From Paramecium tetraurelia (lineage: Eukaryota > Ciliophora > Oligohymenophorea > Peniculida > Parameciidae): DNA of 64,000 bases. The stretch's first letter is position 1; each line of letters begins with the position of its first letter. The notes beneath the pieces were generated by a model. It saw nothing but the letters and a program-made list of their open reading frames with translations, was not told the DNA's origin and searched no databases. Where the stretch lies: the NCBI RefSeq assembly GCF_000165425.1, contig NW_001799639.1:30702-94701 (forward strand), given 5' to 3'. Below are positions 39,289-52,200 of this stretch, in pieces. A program made the position numbers and the translations under genes.

Positions 39289-41837
39289 ATGGGAAGTTGT
39301 CAGTCCTCCAACACTGTGGATGTGTCATGTAATCACAATCGACCTCACATTGCAATATGTCTGGGCAAAGCATGCACAAGAGACGAAGGAGACAGAAGAC
39401 TGTGTGAAGAATGTCTGGTTGACCATATGTGCAATGATCGTATCACGATAGATGAAGGTATGCAATTATATTCTATTGAAAAGCAATCAAGCACGATAGT
39501 TACGGCATTTAGGAAATAGTGGAGAAGTTCGATAGAGATTAAAATTCACCTAATGCAACTGGTGGATTAACTTAATCATTAGCAAATTTTAAAAATAATT
39601 TCTTTGAGAGCTTTAAATCATATCAAGGATATTATGATATCTATTTGAATCAGTACCTACTTTAAGGAATGCCTGATGCAGAACTATTTGGAGAAGCTGC
39701 TAGTTAAATTGTGGAGGCATTTGAAAAAAATGATTTAGGTTACATCTAAAAATAAGGATGCTAGATATTGCTCAACACATACAACAATCAATCATTGATC
39801 AAGTAGATAGTCGGAAATTTGGACTAAGCCTCAAAGAAGATCTCAATTTATTAGAGTTAGGTGGAATAGAAAATGCGGAGGTTATAAGACTCATTCTTCA
39901 AGGAACTTCTCTCATTGCCATATAATACTGCCAAATCATTTAATGGTTCCATTTTGAGTATTGACCCAAAAACTTATTCATATGAATTCTCAGCATACTT
40001 GACAACTGTAGATACAAATAGAATGAGTGGATCATTGATCTCATTGAATTGCAGTGATCACAATCAAAAAATATAGGTGATCTGTTGTGATAGATGTCCC
40101 AATAAAGACATAAGATTGTGTGGTCAATGTCTGATAACTCATAAATGCAATGCGGGGTAAAGAATCAAATTGAAATCTTTCGGTTAGGATCAAGCTGCAA
40201 TAATTGAGGCTGCTATGAAATATCAAAAGAAGGTAATCTTGTATCTTGATTAAACTTGTAGAAATAAGAGATATAGGATGCTAAATCTAAGGTAAAGGCC
40301 ATTTTTGAAGACTTTATGAGATAGACCATCAAGGAAATCGAAATGTTGGGATAGAATTCTAAACGAATGATGCTCGAGTCTCAGTTGGATGGAATCGACT
40401 CATAGATCAAGTAGGAATTGCCAGCTTATGTGAACAAATTAAAACTAGTACATATTGATATTTTATTAGTGGTATTTGCCAATCGGAGCATGGTGAGTTT
40501 AGACTAAAGAGGTGTGGCAATCATTGCTTACTTGATTCAACATCCAGAAATAAAAAACTAATTGGTTGCCTTTGATGCATCCAGCAATGCAGTTTAATTC
40601 TTGAATAAATTAGTTGTGTAATTAGAAGATGTCTCGAAGAGGTTCTTATAGAATGTATCCCAAGTTGAAGACAGTATGATGTATTATTAAATATAGTCGC
40701 GACTTTTGAAAAGAAACCAAGCTAAAATCTAGAATCCTCACAAATATACACAACCAACATTGTGGCTAATTATGGTGCTACCATATCTCCCTTGGGGATG
40801 AACCAGTCATTATAGAGGTAACCATCAGCTAATTTAAATTTCAAAACAGATTAATCTTTTGAGAATAAATTAGATAGTTGTCCTGTAATCAAAGTGCTTT
40901 AAGATTTTGGAGAAGATCAAGACAACTATGTGAGTGACATCATCTTCTATTAAAATTACCTGATAGTCTCAACTGTGGATGGACTGATCGTTATTTATTC
41001 AGGTATTGGAGAGAATAAGATTGGAGAATACTAATTTGAAGGCAAATGCACTAGCATCTGTGGATTCGTATATTAAGGCAAATTGGCTGTGGCTGCATGG
41101 TAATCCTAATTCTCTAAGCATGTAGCATTGGTAATTTCGAAGAATAGATCATTGGAATCATCACTTTCGAGAAGACCGTTTAATTTTAAGGGCAATTACA
41201 AGGACACTCTGATCCCATTTTGATGATAAAACAACTGATAAAACCAGAATATCTGGTCAGTTGTTCTGGGGATCATAGTGTCAAGATCTGGGATACATCC
41301 TCTAGTGGATTATTGGAAAGCATTAAGGCAAAGACTATCAACAATCATAAGATGGCAGTCAGGGATGTCATTCTAATTAATAGTAATCAACTCGTATCTG
41401 GATCCTTCGATGAGACCATCCAAATCTATGATCTGAAATCAGACCGAATCAACTATGCCATCCAATGCGAGGATTGGATTTATTGTGTATAATCTTGTTA
41501 TTAATTGCAGTTACAAAACATTACAGAGAAAGCGTTTGCTGCAGGCACTGGCTCTGGAGATGTTAGAATTATTAGTACGTCTAATTATAGTGAGATGCAG
41601 AGGGTCAGAGTCGCTCCTAATTATATTAAGAGTATCATGGTGTTTTCTAATCCCAACTATCTGTTCTTATCCTGCAAAAATAGAGACAATTACATCATTC
41701 GCATACAGGAATATAGGCAAATTGATTACATTACGAAGACTGATGAAGTCGACTTTGTTCCTGAAGGGATTTGCATCATTGACAATTACCTCTTATATGG
41801 AGAAGCCAATTCAGTTAAAATTAAATATGCTAGTTGA
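39289..41837 (+). CDS. Myristoyl-type zinc-cluster protein with C-terminal WD40 repeats
   Basis: Starts MGSCQSS, a good N-myristoylation and palmitoylation context. A Cys/His cluster follows (CNHNRPHIAICLGKACTRD...LCEECLVDH), and a second similar one lies near residue 240 (CSDHNQKIQVICCDRCPNKD...LCGQCLITH). Both resemble B-box-type zinc binding. A helical region comes next, and then WD40 repeats of the C-terminal third: VSTVDGLIVIY, GHSDPILMIKQ, SCSGDHSVKIWD, SGSFDETIQIYD and GTGSGDVRII. Five introns (26, 29, 23, 26 and 24 bases) leave exactly 807 codons. The layout resembles other Paramecium zinc-finger/WD40 proteins of unknown role. A membrane-anchored scaffold, possibly a ubiquitin-ligase adaptor, would fit, but that is inference. 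Confidence 0.8.
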
Positions 41838-41878
41838 TATATTATATTTTATTTTATTTAATATAATATAATTTTAAT

Positions 41879-44136
41879 ATGTTTGAGGATACATATCAAA
41901 ATCTATTTGCATCATCCAATTAAATTGCTGCCTTATCCATCGATTGTAATTACTATATTGTTATTTCCAAGCCAATTTACATCAAGAGTGGCAGTCTTCG
42001 TAGAATCTTTAAGAATGTACAATATGACACTTATGAGAATCAACAATTATAAGATTTCAAGATATATCTTGATTCAATTCCTGTTGAATATCTAAAAGAG
42101 TATTGATAATCTTATAATATTTGAGAGTTCAAAATGATTCTGTGCTATTGCGGTTCTTGTATACTCATCAATTTGTAAAAGCAGACACAGTTAATTATTT
42201 TGTGGATCACTTAAATTGGTTAAACAATCCAGAAACCATGAATTTGGAAGATATCCCATAATATTCTAAATTAGTTTAAGTTATTGGGAGAGATGAAATG
42301 CTACGACCTGTGCTTCACATTTGCTTAAATCTCCCTCTCGATGACTTATTTGTTAAAGCAATCTCAAATAAACTTATCATTATGGAAGATTATATGTTTG
42401 TTCCTGGTAAAGTGGAGAGTTGGATTATAATAGTTCATTTAAGTTAAACTAGCCAAAACATTAAACCTGAATAAATTGATAAGCCATCAAGCACTTTGTC
42501 ACTAATTTTCCTATGTCTTTAGAGCAAATCTATTTTTTAGAAGTAAATTTGATATTGAAATAAATTGGTGAAAATGTTTTAAAACTACATGAAATAAAAA
42601 AATTGAATTTTGCTGATAAAATAACTATTATGGACAAAGCAAAGTTTGAAAAGGAGAAAATATAATTTTTATCCCCAGAATAAATTCATTTATTTGAAAG
42701 TGATCATTTACCAAATCAGAGCATATAGCAAAACCAATAGAATTAATTTTCCATTTTTTAATAATAACCATCATAACCTTCTTTTCTACTTCCATCCTCT
42801 CCAAATCAAGTGATACATAATTAACCACATCAAATAGCACAGCAACCAGTACGATTAATTCTTAATTAACCAGAACCAACTTTTTATGGTCACCCACAAA
42901 AATTATCAAATGAGACAGAATTAGTTGGACCACTCTATCCTATGATTGTGTATGCCTCTGCCTTACCATAACCATATGTACCAGAATATCACAAAAAAGA
43001 AATTTCAATACAACCTGCAACTCAAGTGGATCCTCATCATCATTTAATAAATAGCAATTAAAATAACTATTCTCATCATTTCCCTAACAATTTAAACACT
43101 TAGAACAACTGTCAATAATACCAAAGTGGTTATTCCAATCCAGATCATCTATTGTAAATTATTATTCATTTATACTCTTAGTCGAACTAAATATGACGAC
43201 ATAATTGACTAATATAATTGGAATAAATATGGAGTAACTCAATAATTACCATCCGTTGAGCCTGATAAAATCATTCATGATGTAACTATGCACATTTCCT
43301 CATCTCTTCAATAACATACATCGTTAATTCCTACAATTTAAGGAACACAATAAACAATTTAAAAAAATGACTTCAATTTTAATCCTGACATCTATTCAAC
43401 CTATAATAATAATAATCATTTCTAAGATCCTATTTTAAACAATAAAGATCATTTCCCTTTAATTTCAGAGCATCCTAGCTTTACACATTATGATCATTTA
43501 CTAGAACCACCAAGTAAATACACCAAGATTGACCCACCTATTGATCCAGTGACCCCATTTAATTAATATAATTAAGGAATAGGAATTGATCAATAGCCCT
43601 ATCAACCGTATTAGAAAATAAATTCCTATCCTCCCATTCATCATTTAATCGAAAAGAAATATGATTTTGGTCCAATTCCTAATAGACCATCAGAGCATTC
43701 CTTTACGAACTCCTAAATTACCTATGATAAACCCTTCATTCCTGATCGCAGCTCTATTGACACTCCAATCACAACTATCAATTACATTCAACCAAAATAT
43801 TAAAGTTAGACACCGTAGATGGTAAATAATTTACAATTAAATTACTAACCTTCCCATCCTCAAATTATTCCTTTATCAACAATTCCATAACATTTTGACT
43901 ATTCTCCGTACAATCCAAAACAGCATGTAAGTCCCACTCCAAGCAGTAACAATCTATACACTGCACCTAATTATCCCATCCCTACCATCAAACAAATTGA
44001 ATAGCCTAAAATTGTAGAGTAAAATGGGATCAAATTCTAAGATGAGACCATGGTTATAGATGACAATGATCATAGATAAACTAAATCTTCTAATAGAGAC
44101 CCTGCATTGCAATAATAGCAATGTGCAATTTATTGA
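41879..44136 (+). CDS. Sec14-like (CRAL-TRIO) lipid-binding protein with long Gln/Pro/His-rich tail
   Basis: Starts 41 bases after the previous stop. After an intron of 26 bases (GTATTG...TTTGAG, near 42089-42114) the chain has the CRAL-TRIO N-lobe (VQNDSVLLRFLYTHQF), the start of the lipid pocket (VIGRDEMLRPVLHICL), EDYMFVPGKVESWIIIV and IKHFVTNFPMSLEQIYFLEV, matching Sec14-type phosphatidylinositol transfer proteins. The C-terminal half (from about 42.7 kb) is low-complexity, rich in Gln, Pro, His, Asn and Tyr, with one more intron (28 bases near 43150-43177). The Sec14 part needs one extra base near 42478-42484 to keep frame; no normal intron fixes this, so it is an indel in the sequence or in the gene. 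Role: lipid transfer or sensing in the cytosol (family). The tail may drive condensation or binding (inference). Confidence 0.75.
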
Positions 44137-44339
44137 TATTTTTATATGAATTTTTAAAATATTTAACAACTATAATTAATTAGTATTAATCTATCTAATT
44201 TTAAGATACATTTTAATATGAATAATATCAAAAATGAATTCGCATATAATATTAATTAACTTGATTTTATTAATTCACTGAGGCTATGGTCATACCATTC
44301 AAAAATCTAAATTATTATCTCACATTAATATTAAAATAA

Positions 44340-44549
44340 ATGGGTTGTTCATAAACTAAGACAAAATAATCAATATTGGCCAATCAAAATTATTTGTAAT
44401 CTATCCAGAATGAGGCTAAGACTTAATAAAATTTCGAGAAGGACAATGTTAAATATAATATTCTGAAGAATCCTATTATAAGAAGAAGAACTGAAAGAAA
44501 AAATAAATTACCTAACACTACAGCTTGTACTCCAACTTCGATTTAATGA
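44340..44549 (+). CDS. Small MGCS protein, probably lipid-anchored
   Basis: A 69-residue uninterrupted frame starting MGCSQTKTK, a myristoylation plus palmitoylation context, ending at TGA 44547-44549. The body is polar and basic without hydrophobic segments. Near residues 44-53 it reads KYNILKNPIIRRR, nearly the same as KYQIKKNPIVLRR in the small gene at 44956-45198. The shared start, length and internal motif argue that both are real and related. The two genes converge, 406 bases apart. Function is unknown; a membrane-tethered peptide that docks a partner through the KNPI..RR motif is a reasonable guess. Confidence 0.6.
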
Positions 44550-44955
44550 TTATCTATATATAATTGAGCTCAAGTTATTTTAATCACTAAATTCTGTCGG
44601 ATGAAACAGTGTCTTATTTTTGGAATCCTTTTTAATTTTTATACATCATTAATTGATAAATTTTTTTAATTGTTATTATTCTCTGGTTTGTAAGATTAGC
44701 ATTTCAAGAACAAATGACTATCTGATTGAATATTTATTTCAAATCAAATAACGATTCATAATATTGATATAAATTCTAAGAATCATCACATGAGAACATC
44801 GATGGAAAACGAATTTATTTGTAGGAATTTAAAAGATTTTTATAGACCATTAATATATTATTGTTTTAGAAAAAGAAAACTATACATCAGTAATTTTTTT
44901 ATTTCTAATTCATTTAGACTCCATTTGGATGTTTCTCATAAGAAATGTTTGTACA
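44550..44955. other. Intergenic region between convergent small genes
   Basis: 406 AT-rich bases. Nothing recognised. A plus-strand frame beginning at 44790 appears to be the opposite strand of the neighbouring small gene plus chance extension. Confidence 0.45.
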
Positions 44956-45198
44956 TCATGAATTTTATTGTTGGACTGATATTTATGAACGTTAATCGAA
45001 TTTATATATGCTTTAAGTAGCAGAATGGGCTCTTCTTAGCACAATTGGATTCTTTTTTATTTGATATTTTTCTATCTAGAGTTGTTGTAAAATAGCGATT
45101 TCATCTGATTCCTCTTGTTGAATTGGTGATAGGTTTTGAGTCAATTAGAGAGATTAAAGCTTGAATTTGTTTTTCTTTTAAGGATGAGAACAGCCCAT
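44956..45198 (-). CDS. Small MGCS protein, related to the convergent neighbour
   Basis: An 80-residue frame starting MGCSHPQKKNKFKLQ, with the same acylation context as the gene at 44340-44549. The middle is Gln-rich and acidic (IQQEESDEIAILQQL), and then comes the shared motif KYQIKKNPIVLRRAHSAT and a polar tail. There is no intron and no hydrophobic segment. The arrangement (two related small genes, tail to tail) suggests an inverted local duplication. Probable peripheral membrane protein; function unknown. Confidence 0.6.
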
Positions 45199-45425
45199 TA
45201 AAATAATTAATGAGATTCAATCTTTTTAATTTACTTAACTAAATACATATGATCGATTATCTTTTAAATATTTTTTGATAAAAAAACGGGATTCTATTGC
45301 TCACAACAACTTAGCTCAAAACGTGTAATACAAGGTTATAGATATAAAAAAACTATTGATGGAAAATATGAAATTATTTTATAACAGAAAAATATACTTT
45401 GAATTCATTTCTGGTTTAATATTTA

Positions 45426-46501
45426 ATGTTTCATCCTGAAAAACCAAAGGAAATAGAAAGATGTTTAGAATTGATTTACCAAAATAGCTTAGGAGATTAG
45501 GCCCAGGAAGACTTGATTAACGATACTACCTAAGCATTTAAAAAATTTTTGCATCAAAATGAACTAGCCCAAAGAAAAACAATAATTTTAATGTTTGGAT
45601 CACTTTATAATGGATTCAAAACGAAAAAGTCAGATGTCGATATTTCAATAACTACGAACTCATATATTCCTGAAGTGACAGCCTTGAGCTATTGGATTGC
45701 TTAGTTAGGATACCAAACTAGATTTAAGTTAGACTAGAGTTTTCTCAAATCTCGAGTTCCGGTTATAAAAATATTAGATCAATAAAATCTCGTCCATATA
45801 GACTTGTGTTATAATAATTTATTGGGAGCAATCAATACACGGCTACTGAAAGCTTATTCATTATTGAATCTCAAAGTTAAGTAAGTAATGTTATTATAAT
45901 AACAAAAAGGGTGGTGTGTTGTTAAAAGTATGGGCAAAAGGGGCAAAGATTGTGACTAATGTTCTGTTTTCATCCTATTCAATAATAATACTTTGGTTGC
46001 ATTTCTTACAAGCTAATTATGGCCTACCCAATTTATAGAATCAAAAATATAATTTTAAAAACATTGATTCCGATTTAACTATAAAAAGAACACTTTATGA
46101 TAAAGAGAATGTAACTAAAATCAAAACATTTTTTGTAATGAATTTGGTGTAATTTTTAGGTGTATGAGGGCGAAACTTATGAGAAATTAAAATTAGAATT
46201 TTAAGCAAAAATTTCATAAGTTTCTTTGTAAACTCTATTGCAAGAATTTTTTTGCTACTATTCTTAGAACGGATAGGGATTTAATCAGCCTTATAAGATC
46301 TCAATAAATTTAAAGGAACTAAAGGATTAGGGATTGTTATATTCGATGTCTGATCCATTTGATCCGCTTCATGATCCTTTGAAGAAAATAAACAAGGCAT
46401 TTAAAAACAATAGGGTGTTTGATAACGCAACCCAATTTATGAAAACTCAGTAAGAAACTTAATTTTTGTTTCAGGACCTGAATCAATAATTACACTACTG
46501 A
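45426..46501 (+). CDS. Non-canonical poly(A) polymerase / terminal uridylyltransferase family protein
   Basis: The nucleotidyltransferase signature is complete: FGSLYNGFKTKKSDVDISI gives Gly58-Ser59 and Asp70/Asp72, and VKILD-type strand VPVIKILDQQNLVHIDLCYN gives the third Asp (126). The central domain follows after an intron (GGVLLKVWAKGAKIVTN, SSYSIIILWLHFLQANYGLP). The PAP-associated domain is shown by LLQEFFCYYSQN and by DPFDPLHDPLKKI near the C-terminus. Two 25-base introns leave exactly 342 codons. These enzymes add A or U tails to RNA in the cytoplasm or nucleus. In ciliates some act in small-RNA pathways, but the sequence does not show which RNA this one uses. No RNA-binding domain or localisation signal is seen. 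Confidence 0.88.
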
Positions 46502-46546
46502 TGATAGAAAATAAAATATGTGACTATTTATTTATATATTAAAAAA

Positions 46547-47155
46547 TCATGCGATTTTCTCATACAATATGCTATTGTATGAACCTCCCTTCATTGTGGA
46601 TTTCACAACTTGAGCAAATTATTATTGATCCTTCAACATCAATTCTGCTGCTTCTTTATTGAGTGGATCAGTTGGATTTGTTAATTATGTAAACAACATC
46701 TGTAATCCGAAAATCACATCCTTCAAACTGCTAACAGGTCTCCAATCTTCTCTCAAGATATTCAAACAGACTTTGCCTTCCAAATCAATATTGGGATGGA
46801 ATATTTTCTAATAGATAATCATTTAAAAATACCTTCTTGCACAAAACTTTGGGAGGGACCATAGGATATTCTAGAGAAATTGAAACAGTGAATACAATCA
46901 CTCCGCCAGCCCAGAAGCTGTGATCTGGTCTTACTTCAACTTCGAAATAGAGGATATTTTTATTGTCTGGAAAAGTAATCTTAAGGTTTTTTAAATCAGG
47001 GGGAAAGGCATCATTGAATTCTTGTTGATCACTCAAAGCTCTTTTCCAAGCACCGGTTTAGGCTAATAAATATAATCGACAAAATTACTTATGTCTTGAT
47101 TATTTTAGGCATTCTGTTGAGTTTATTGTTGTTGCTTTATCTTGATGGCAATCAT
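46547..47155 (-). CDS. UBC12: UBC12, NEDD8-conjugating E2 enzyme (UBE2M type)
   Basis: The catalytic block [20 protein letters not shown] (active Cys about residue 113) matches UBC12, and so do [10 protein letters not shown] and the C-terminal SMRGG-like segment [10 protein letters not shown]. The N-terminus begins [10 protein letters not shown], like the Met-Ile-Lys start of UBC12 that docks into the NEDD8 activating enzyme. Two introns (26 and 25 bases) leave exactly 186 codons, the family length. UBC12 transfers NEDD8 to cullins and so switches on cullin-RING ubiquitin ligases. Its 3' end converges with the nucleotidyltransferase gene 45 bases away, and its start lies 105 bases from the divergent IFT56 gene. 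Confidence 0.93.
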
Positions 47156-47260
47156 AAAAATTAAATAAATTATTAATAAAGAAAATGAATTACTTTTAAA
47201 TAAGAACCTTTGATTCGAGGAATAATAATTTGAAATTTAATTTATTTCATAAATCACAAA
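47156..47260. promoter_or_regulatory. Very short divergent promoter region (UBC12 / IFT56)
   Basis: Only 105 bases separate the start codons of two divergent genes, so both promoters must fit here or overlap the 5' coding parts. The sequence is AT-rich with no recognised motif. Confidence 0.5.
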
Positions 47261-49111
47261 ATGCTTCGTCCAGGTTCCTCAATGAGTAAAGCCAAGCAAA
47301 CAAAGGCAGCAATCCCAGCCTCCGGTGGAATGGCTGCCAGAGTTGTTCAAGAGAAAATGCCTACCTTGGAAGAATATGTGAAAAACAGAGATTGGGTAGG
47401 AGCGATTTCCCTCTTAGAAAATGAATAAAAGTACTATTGAGAATTTAAAGGCTAGTTTTAATGATTCAAGAGCTGAGCCCAAATTGTGGTTAGCCTATGC
47501 ATGTTTTCACAATGGAGAATATAAGTAAAATGCCATCATACATTTCAAAATAGAAGGGCCATCCAAGTTTATGATTAGATGATGACCAAGTCTGATTACA
47601 ACAAGGAGATCCACATCTACAAAGCTTGCTGTTTTTATGCCCTGTGTCAATACGAGGATGCCAAAAGAGAGTGTTCTAAAGGCCCAGAGACACCCTTGTC
47701 TGTGAGATTGTAATTCAATTTATTCTAAGTCATAGACAATTTCATATTGCTCACAAGAAAAATGATGAGAAGAATCTCATGACCTATCATCACAAGATAC
47801 AAGAGACTGTCCACGATTAGTTATGTTTGGCAGCAATTCATTATTTAAGAGGACATTATGAAGAAGTAACTGATATTTCAAATTCGATAGGCAACCGATG
47901 CATACAAAAAATTACTGCTTGAAAATCGAGAATACTCAGCAATCAATGTTTACATAGCATTGTGTTACTATAAATTAGAATATTTCGATGTCTCTATTGA
48001 AATACTATCTTCTTATTTAAATCAATTTCCATAAAGTGTAACAGCAATCAATCTCAAGGCTTGCAACCAATTTTAGTTATATAGTGGCAAATTAGCCGAG
48101 GAAGTATTCAAACCTTTGTAATAATAATACGAAGGGATTAATGTTTGTGCAGATAATGATTTATTAAAACATAATTTAGTTGTTTTCAGATAAGGAGAAA
48201 ATGCCTTAAAGGTATTACCTCCCTTGGTAGAAATTTTCCCTGAAGCTAAACTAAATCTTATTGTCTATTATTTAAAAAATGAAGATATTGGAGAAGCATT
48301 TAATTTGGTTTAAGATCTTTAACCAACAAACCCAAAAGAATACATCTTGAAAGCTGTTGTTTATGCTATGAAAGGATAATCCAGTCCTGATCAAAAGGAA
48401 GCTTTGAAAACTGCACAATAACTCTTTTAACTAGTAGGATCTTCAGCTAGTGAATGTGATACCATACCTGGAAGGTAATGTATGTCATCTTGCTTCTTTA
48501 TTTTGAAACAATATGAAGATGTTCTGGTTTACTTAAAATCCATTAAGCAATTTTTCTAAAATGATGATGATTTCAATTGGAATTATGGAATTGCATGTGC
48601 TGGTACTGGAGATTACAAAGAAGCTGAGGAGGCCTTAGCTTAGATTCAATCAGAAAAATACAGAGTAATCTTTTAATTCTATTTAGTCTGATGATATCTA
48701 TATCAAGTGGATGACTAGAACATATATAATGAATGGCAAGGCAAAGTAATATATTGCATTAAATTTAGGGAAGCATGGGAATTGTATATTAATATGGAGA
48801 CTTCAAGCGAATCCTTTTAAATTTTAGTTTTGATTGCCAATGATTGTTATAAAATGGGGCATTTTTACTATGCAGCGAAGGCTTTTGATATTTTACAAAG
48901 ATTAGATTCAGATAATGGGGAACATGAGTATGAAGACGCTTTGAGAGGATCAGTGGTCGGAGTATTCCAAATGGTCATTACATCAAAGGAGACACTGGAT
49001 CACTTGGTTGAGGTGATAAACATCTTAACAAACACAGGTGATAATCCTTAAGTAGAATATATTTTAAAAATAATTAAAAAATGGGGCAAAGAAAATAATT
49101 GGAAAATATGA
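47261..49111 (+). CDS. IFT56: IFT56 / TTC26 (DYF-13), intraflagellar transport TPR protein
   Basis: Collinear with vertebrate TTC26: [134 protein letters not shown] and [20 protein letters not shown]. Six introns (25, 29, 26, 25, 22 and 23 bases) leave exactly 567 codons against 554 in human, so the gene is intact. It is an alpha-solenoid of TPR repeats. IFT56 is a peripheral subunit of IFT complex B and carries a subset of motility proteins into cilia. The N-terminal 30 residues are basic and ciliate-specific. Confidence 0.95.
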
Positions 49112-49231
49112 AATATAAGTTATAAATTAATATTTATTACTTTAAAAGTTTTTCTTAGGAAATTGCCTTAAAACATTACCTTATTTATAAATATAGAATA
49201 TATATATATTGATATAAAATTTCACACATTT

Positions 49232-52200
49232 TCATCTGAAATAATTCATTAATACTAAGATAAAGAAGACTAGATTATAAATGATATTAAATACCTAGTG
49301 CTGCTAAAAATATGATGAATTCATAACTAGACTCTTAGACAAATTTGACTCTTATTTTTTACCCATTCTCAAAATAAGCATCTCCTTCTGTTGGTTCGTG
49401 ACATTGGCTAAAATCAAACTAAATCTCAACTCGGCCTTGAGAAAATGATGTGGTTATCAATCCTAGTAAATGATTGTCTTGATGAGTTTTTTCAATGTTT
49501 CTATAATAAGGAATTCTCAAGGTTTGGATTGGTTGACTATTTTAAATGATCACTTCGTTGTTTGGAAGATAGAATTCTCTCTCATAGACTATTTCCTTGC
49601 TGCCATCCAATTATATGAATTGATTGGAGATGAATGCGTTAACCTTCACCTTCTTTGGCATAGGAGTATTATCTTGAGCAATAATAGGTTTGATATTATA
49701 TTCAAAGAGGTTGTCAGTCTTTACCAATTCAAACCATTGAGGTTGATCGACTTCAATTTTAATATCAAAGTTAGGATTGACCTTATTGGATTAGGGTATT
49801 TTAGGATTGACATTCAATTTGATGTTCAAATAGTTATCCACTTTATTTGAATCAATGATTATATGAGAGGGTCTAATGACTTCGAGTCCAGCTTTGAACT
49901 TGTTGCCTTAATCATTAACCTCAACGTAGCATTCATTCAACTCCTTTTCAATTGTCAATTAACTTCCCTTGAAGTTACCACAATTGGAATTCCATATTGG
50001 TTTCTCGGAATTATCCATTTAATATGTGATTGTGGATCCAAGATAAGCCTTCATTTACAATAGAGTGGCTCCTACCTTTACAAGGATATAATCAATTTTG
50101 TTATTTCCACAACTTAATTTGATCAATGCAAATCCTTGATCCAAACCTTAAATTTCAATTCCATTATTATTCACCTTAATTTACACTATGTGTCTAGTAT
50201 ATCCCAAGACCTCGAGTTTGTTGTCTTCTATATCTTCAAATTGATATCCTTCTTAATTCAAGTAGGCAATTGGAATTTCTATTTTCTCATCCACTTTCAA
50301 ATTAACAAATTCCGACATAGGATACATTTGATAGATTTCTTCTACTTGTATTAACATTGGAGTCGTGGCTAATAGTAATTGAGGTTGCAAGGTGATGCTA
50401 TCACTTTCAATAATATTTGGGAGGTTCATGTTCAATTGTTCAACACTCTTGATTTCTTATCCCAAAGCCAACCTGCTGTTTGTAGGAACTAGAAGTGGAA
50501 TATGATACAAGGCTTTGGTGTTAATAAATAGGTTCCTGGTGTAAGAGTTTAATCTTTCTACTTCAAGTAAAGTCTAAGCCTCTAAATCATAGGCTTTGAT
50601 TTTGATATTAATTTTTCCAACTACAACTGTTGAAACAGAAAATCCCAAAGAATTTGGAGCTGTCTAAACCAACTTTTCATCTTGGTACCAATGTATTTTA
50701 TGTGTTGGACACAAACAAAGATTCATCTAATGATCTTGTATAAGGAAGTCAGCCACTATTCTAACCGATGAACCTAATTCAATTTTTCTGCCATAGTATA
50801 AAATTGCTCTATTTGGTTTATTCACTACTACAGGTATATCGACTGAGTCAATTAGTATGTTAGATTATCTTAAAAATACTGTGACTATGTAATTTCCATT
50901 TATCTTTTTGGATTTAATAGTAACTATGTTTTGACTAACTGAAGTCTCAATATTCTCATTGGAAATGGCTGAATAAGTGAACTAAGAATAGGAGGGGAAC
51001 AACACATGAGTCTCACATTCGGTTGGCATGTAGACAGTATCAGCTTACAGCTTGGGTATTACTTTCAAATCGACTTGATTAGAATTGATTGAATCGTATT
51101 GTGTTTATAATTTGAATAAGCCTTCTCTATTGGGAGTGATCAAAAACTGATTATTGACTTAGTTAATATTGTTGAATCCATAGGTATCAATCAATCTTAG
51201 TGATGACCAAGTTGTCACATGTACTTATCTCTTATAATAATTGAATGCAGAGGTTGCATTGATTGAATTTCCGACTACAGTGATCTATTAACTTAATTCC
51301 AAATTCAATTGAGATGGGTCGATTACATTAAGGGTGGCTGAGACACTGTAATTTAAGGATAAATCGTAAACTACTAATTAGAATTAACCTAATTTTTTTG
51401 GAGTAATAGTAACTTAATCCTTCTCGCACCCAATAATATTGCTATCATATTAGCATTGTATATTGTTGGTTGATGATTCTATTCTGAATAAAACACTTTA
51501 ATCAATCAGGACATATTGTTCTCCACTTGGTATCAGTTTTAAAGTGTGATGGATGATTAAGTCTAATTCACTCCTTATGGTAAGGAATGTGTCTTTATGA
51601 TTGTTGTAAGAATTTGAAGCCACAATGAATTTACAATCAGAGATTCCTGATTAAATATCATATGATAAATATCTATTTTAATATTTTAATCCTCTAGTTG
51701 AATGGTCTAAATGCAAACTGCTGGAATTGTAGAATAAGAAATTCTAATAGAGAGCCACCACACTAATTTAAACAGTTTCTTCTTTGAATAACCAATTTAC
51801 TTCTTGATTCTTTTCATTATAAATTTTGAATGCTTCTGGTAATAAGCATTTTACAGGTAGACTATTGCTCACTAATTTTGGATTAGGCAATAAATCTGAT
51901 TGTTTATTGATTCTTGTAATTCTGAATTCAGCTTTGCTCTAGAAACAATTGAAATGATATTTTTCCATGTCTATTTTGATAATACCTTCTGACAGCTTCT
52001 CATTGTATGGTGTTTAATCCCAAGTTGTTGGTCCTCCCAAAACCTTAGTTGTAATAGTAGAATGAGGAGTCACATAATAAAATGGCTTATCGAAATGCAA
52101 GTAGTCATAGACTCTGACTTATTGTGTTACAGAGATCTTTTGAGTGTTAATTTGAAGATTATATTGACCTGGTGTTGCTGATTGCATTTTCAAACCATTG

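Noticed and set aside
44790..45020. 76-codon plus-strand frame
   Set aside because: It overlaps the opposite strand of the small MGCS gene at 44956-45198 and reads as a hydrophobic, Phe/Tyr-rich chance sequence.
47426..47900. Apparent frameshifts in IFT56
   Set aside because: All are explained by canonical short introns (25, 29, 26 and 25 bases); after removal the protein aligns without breaks.
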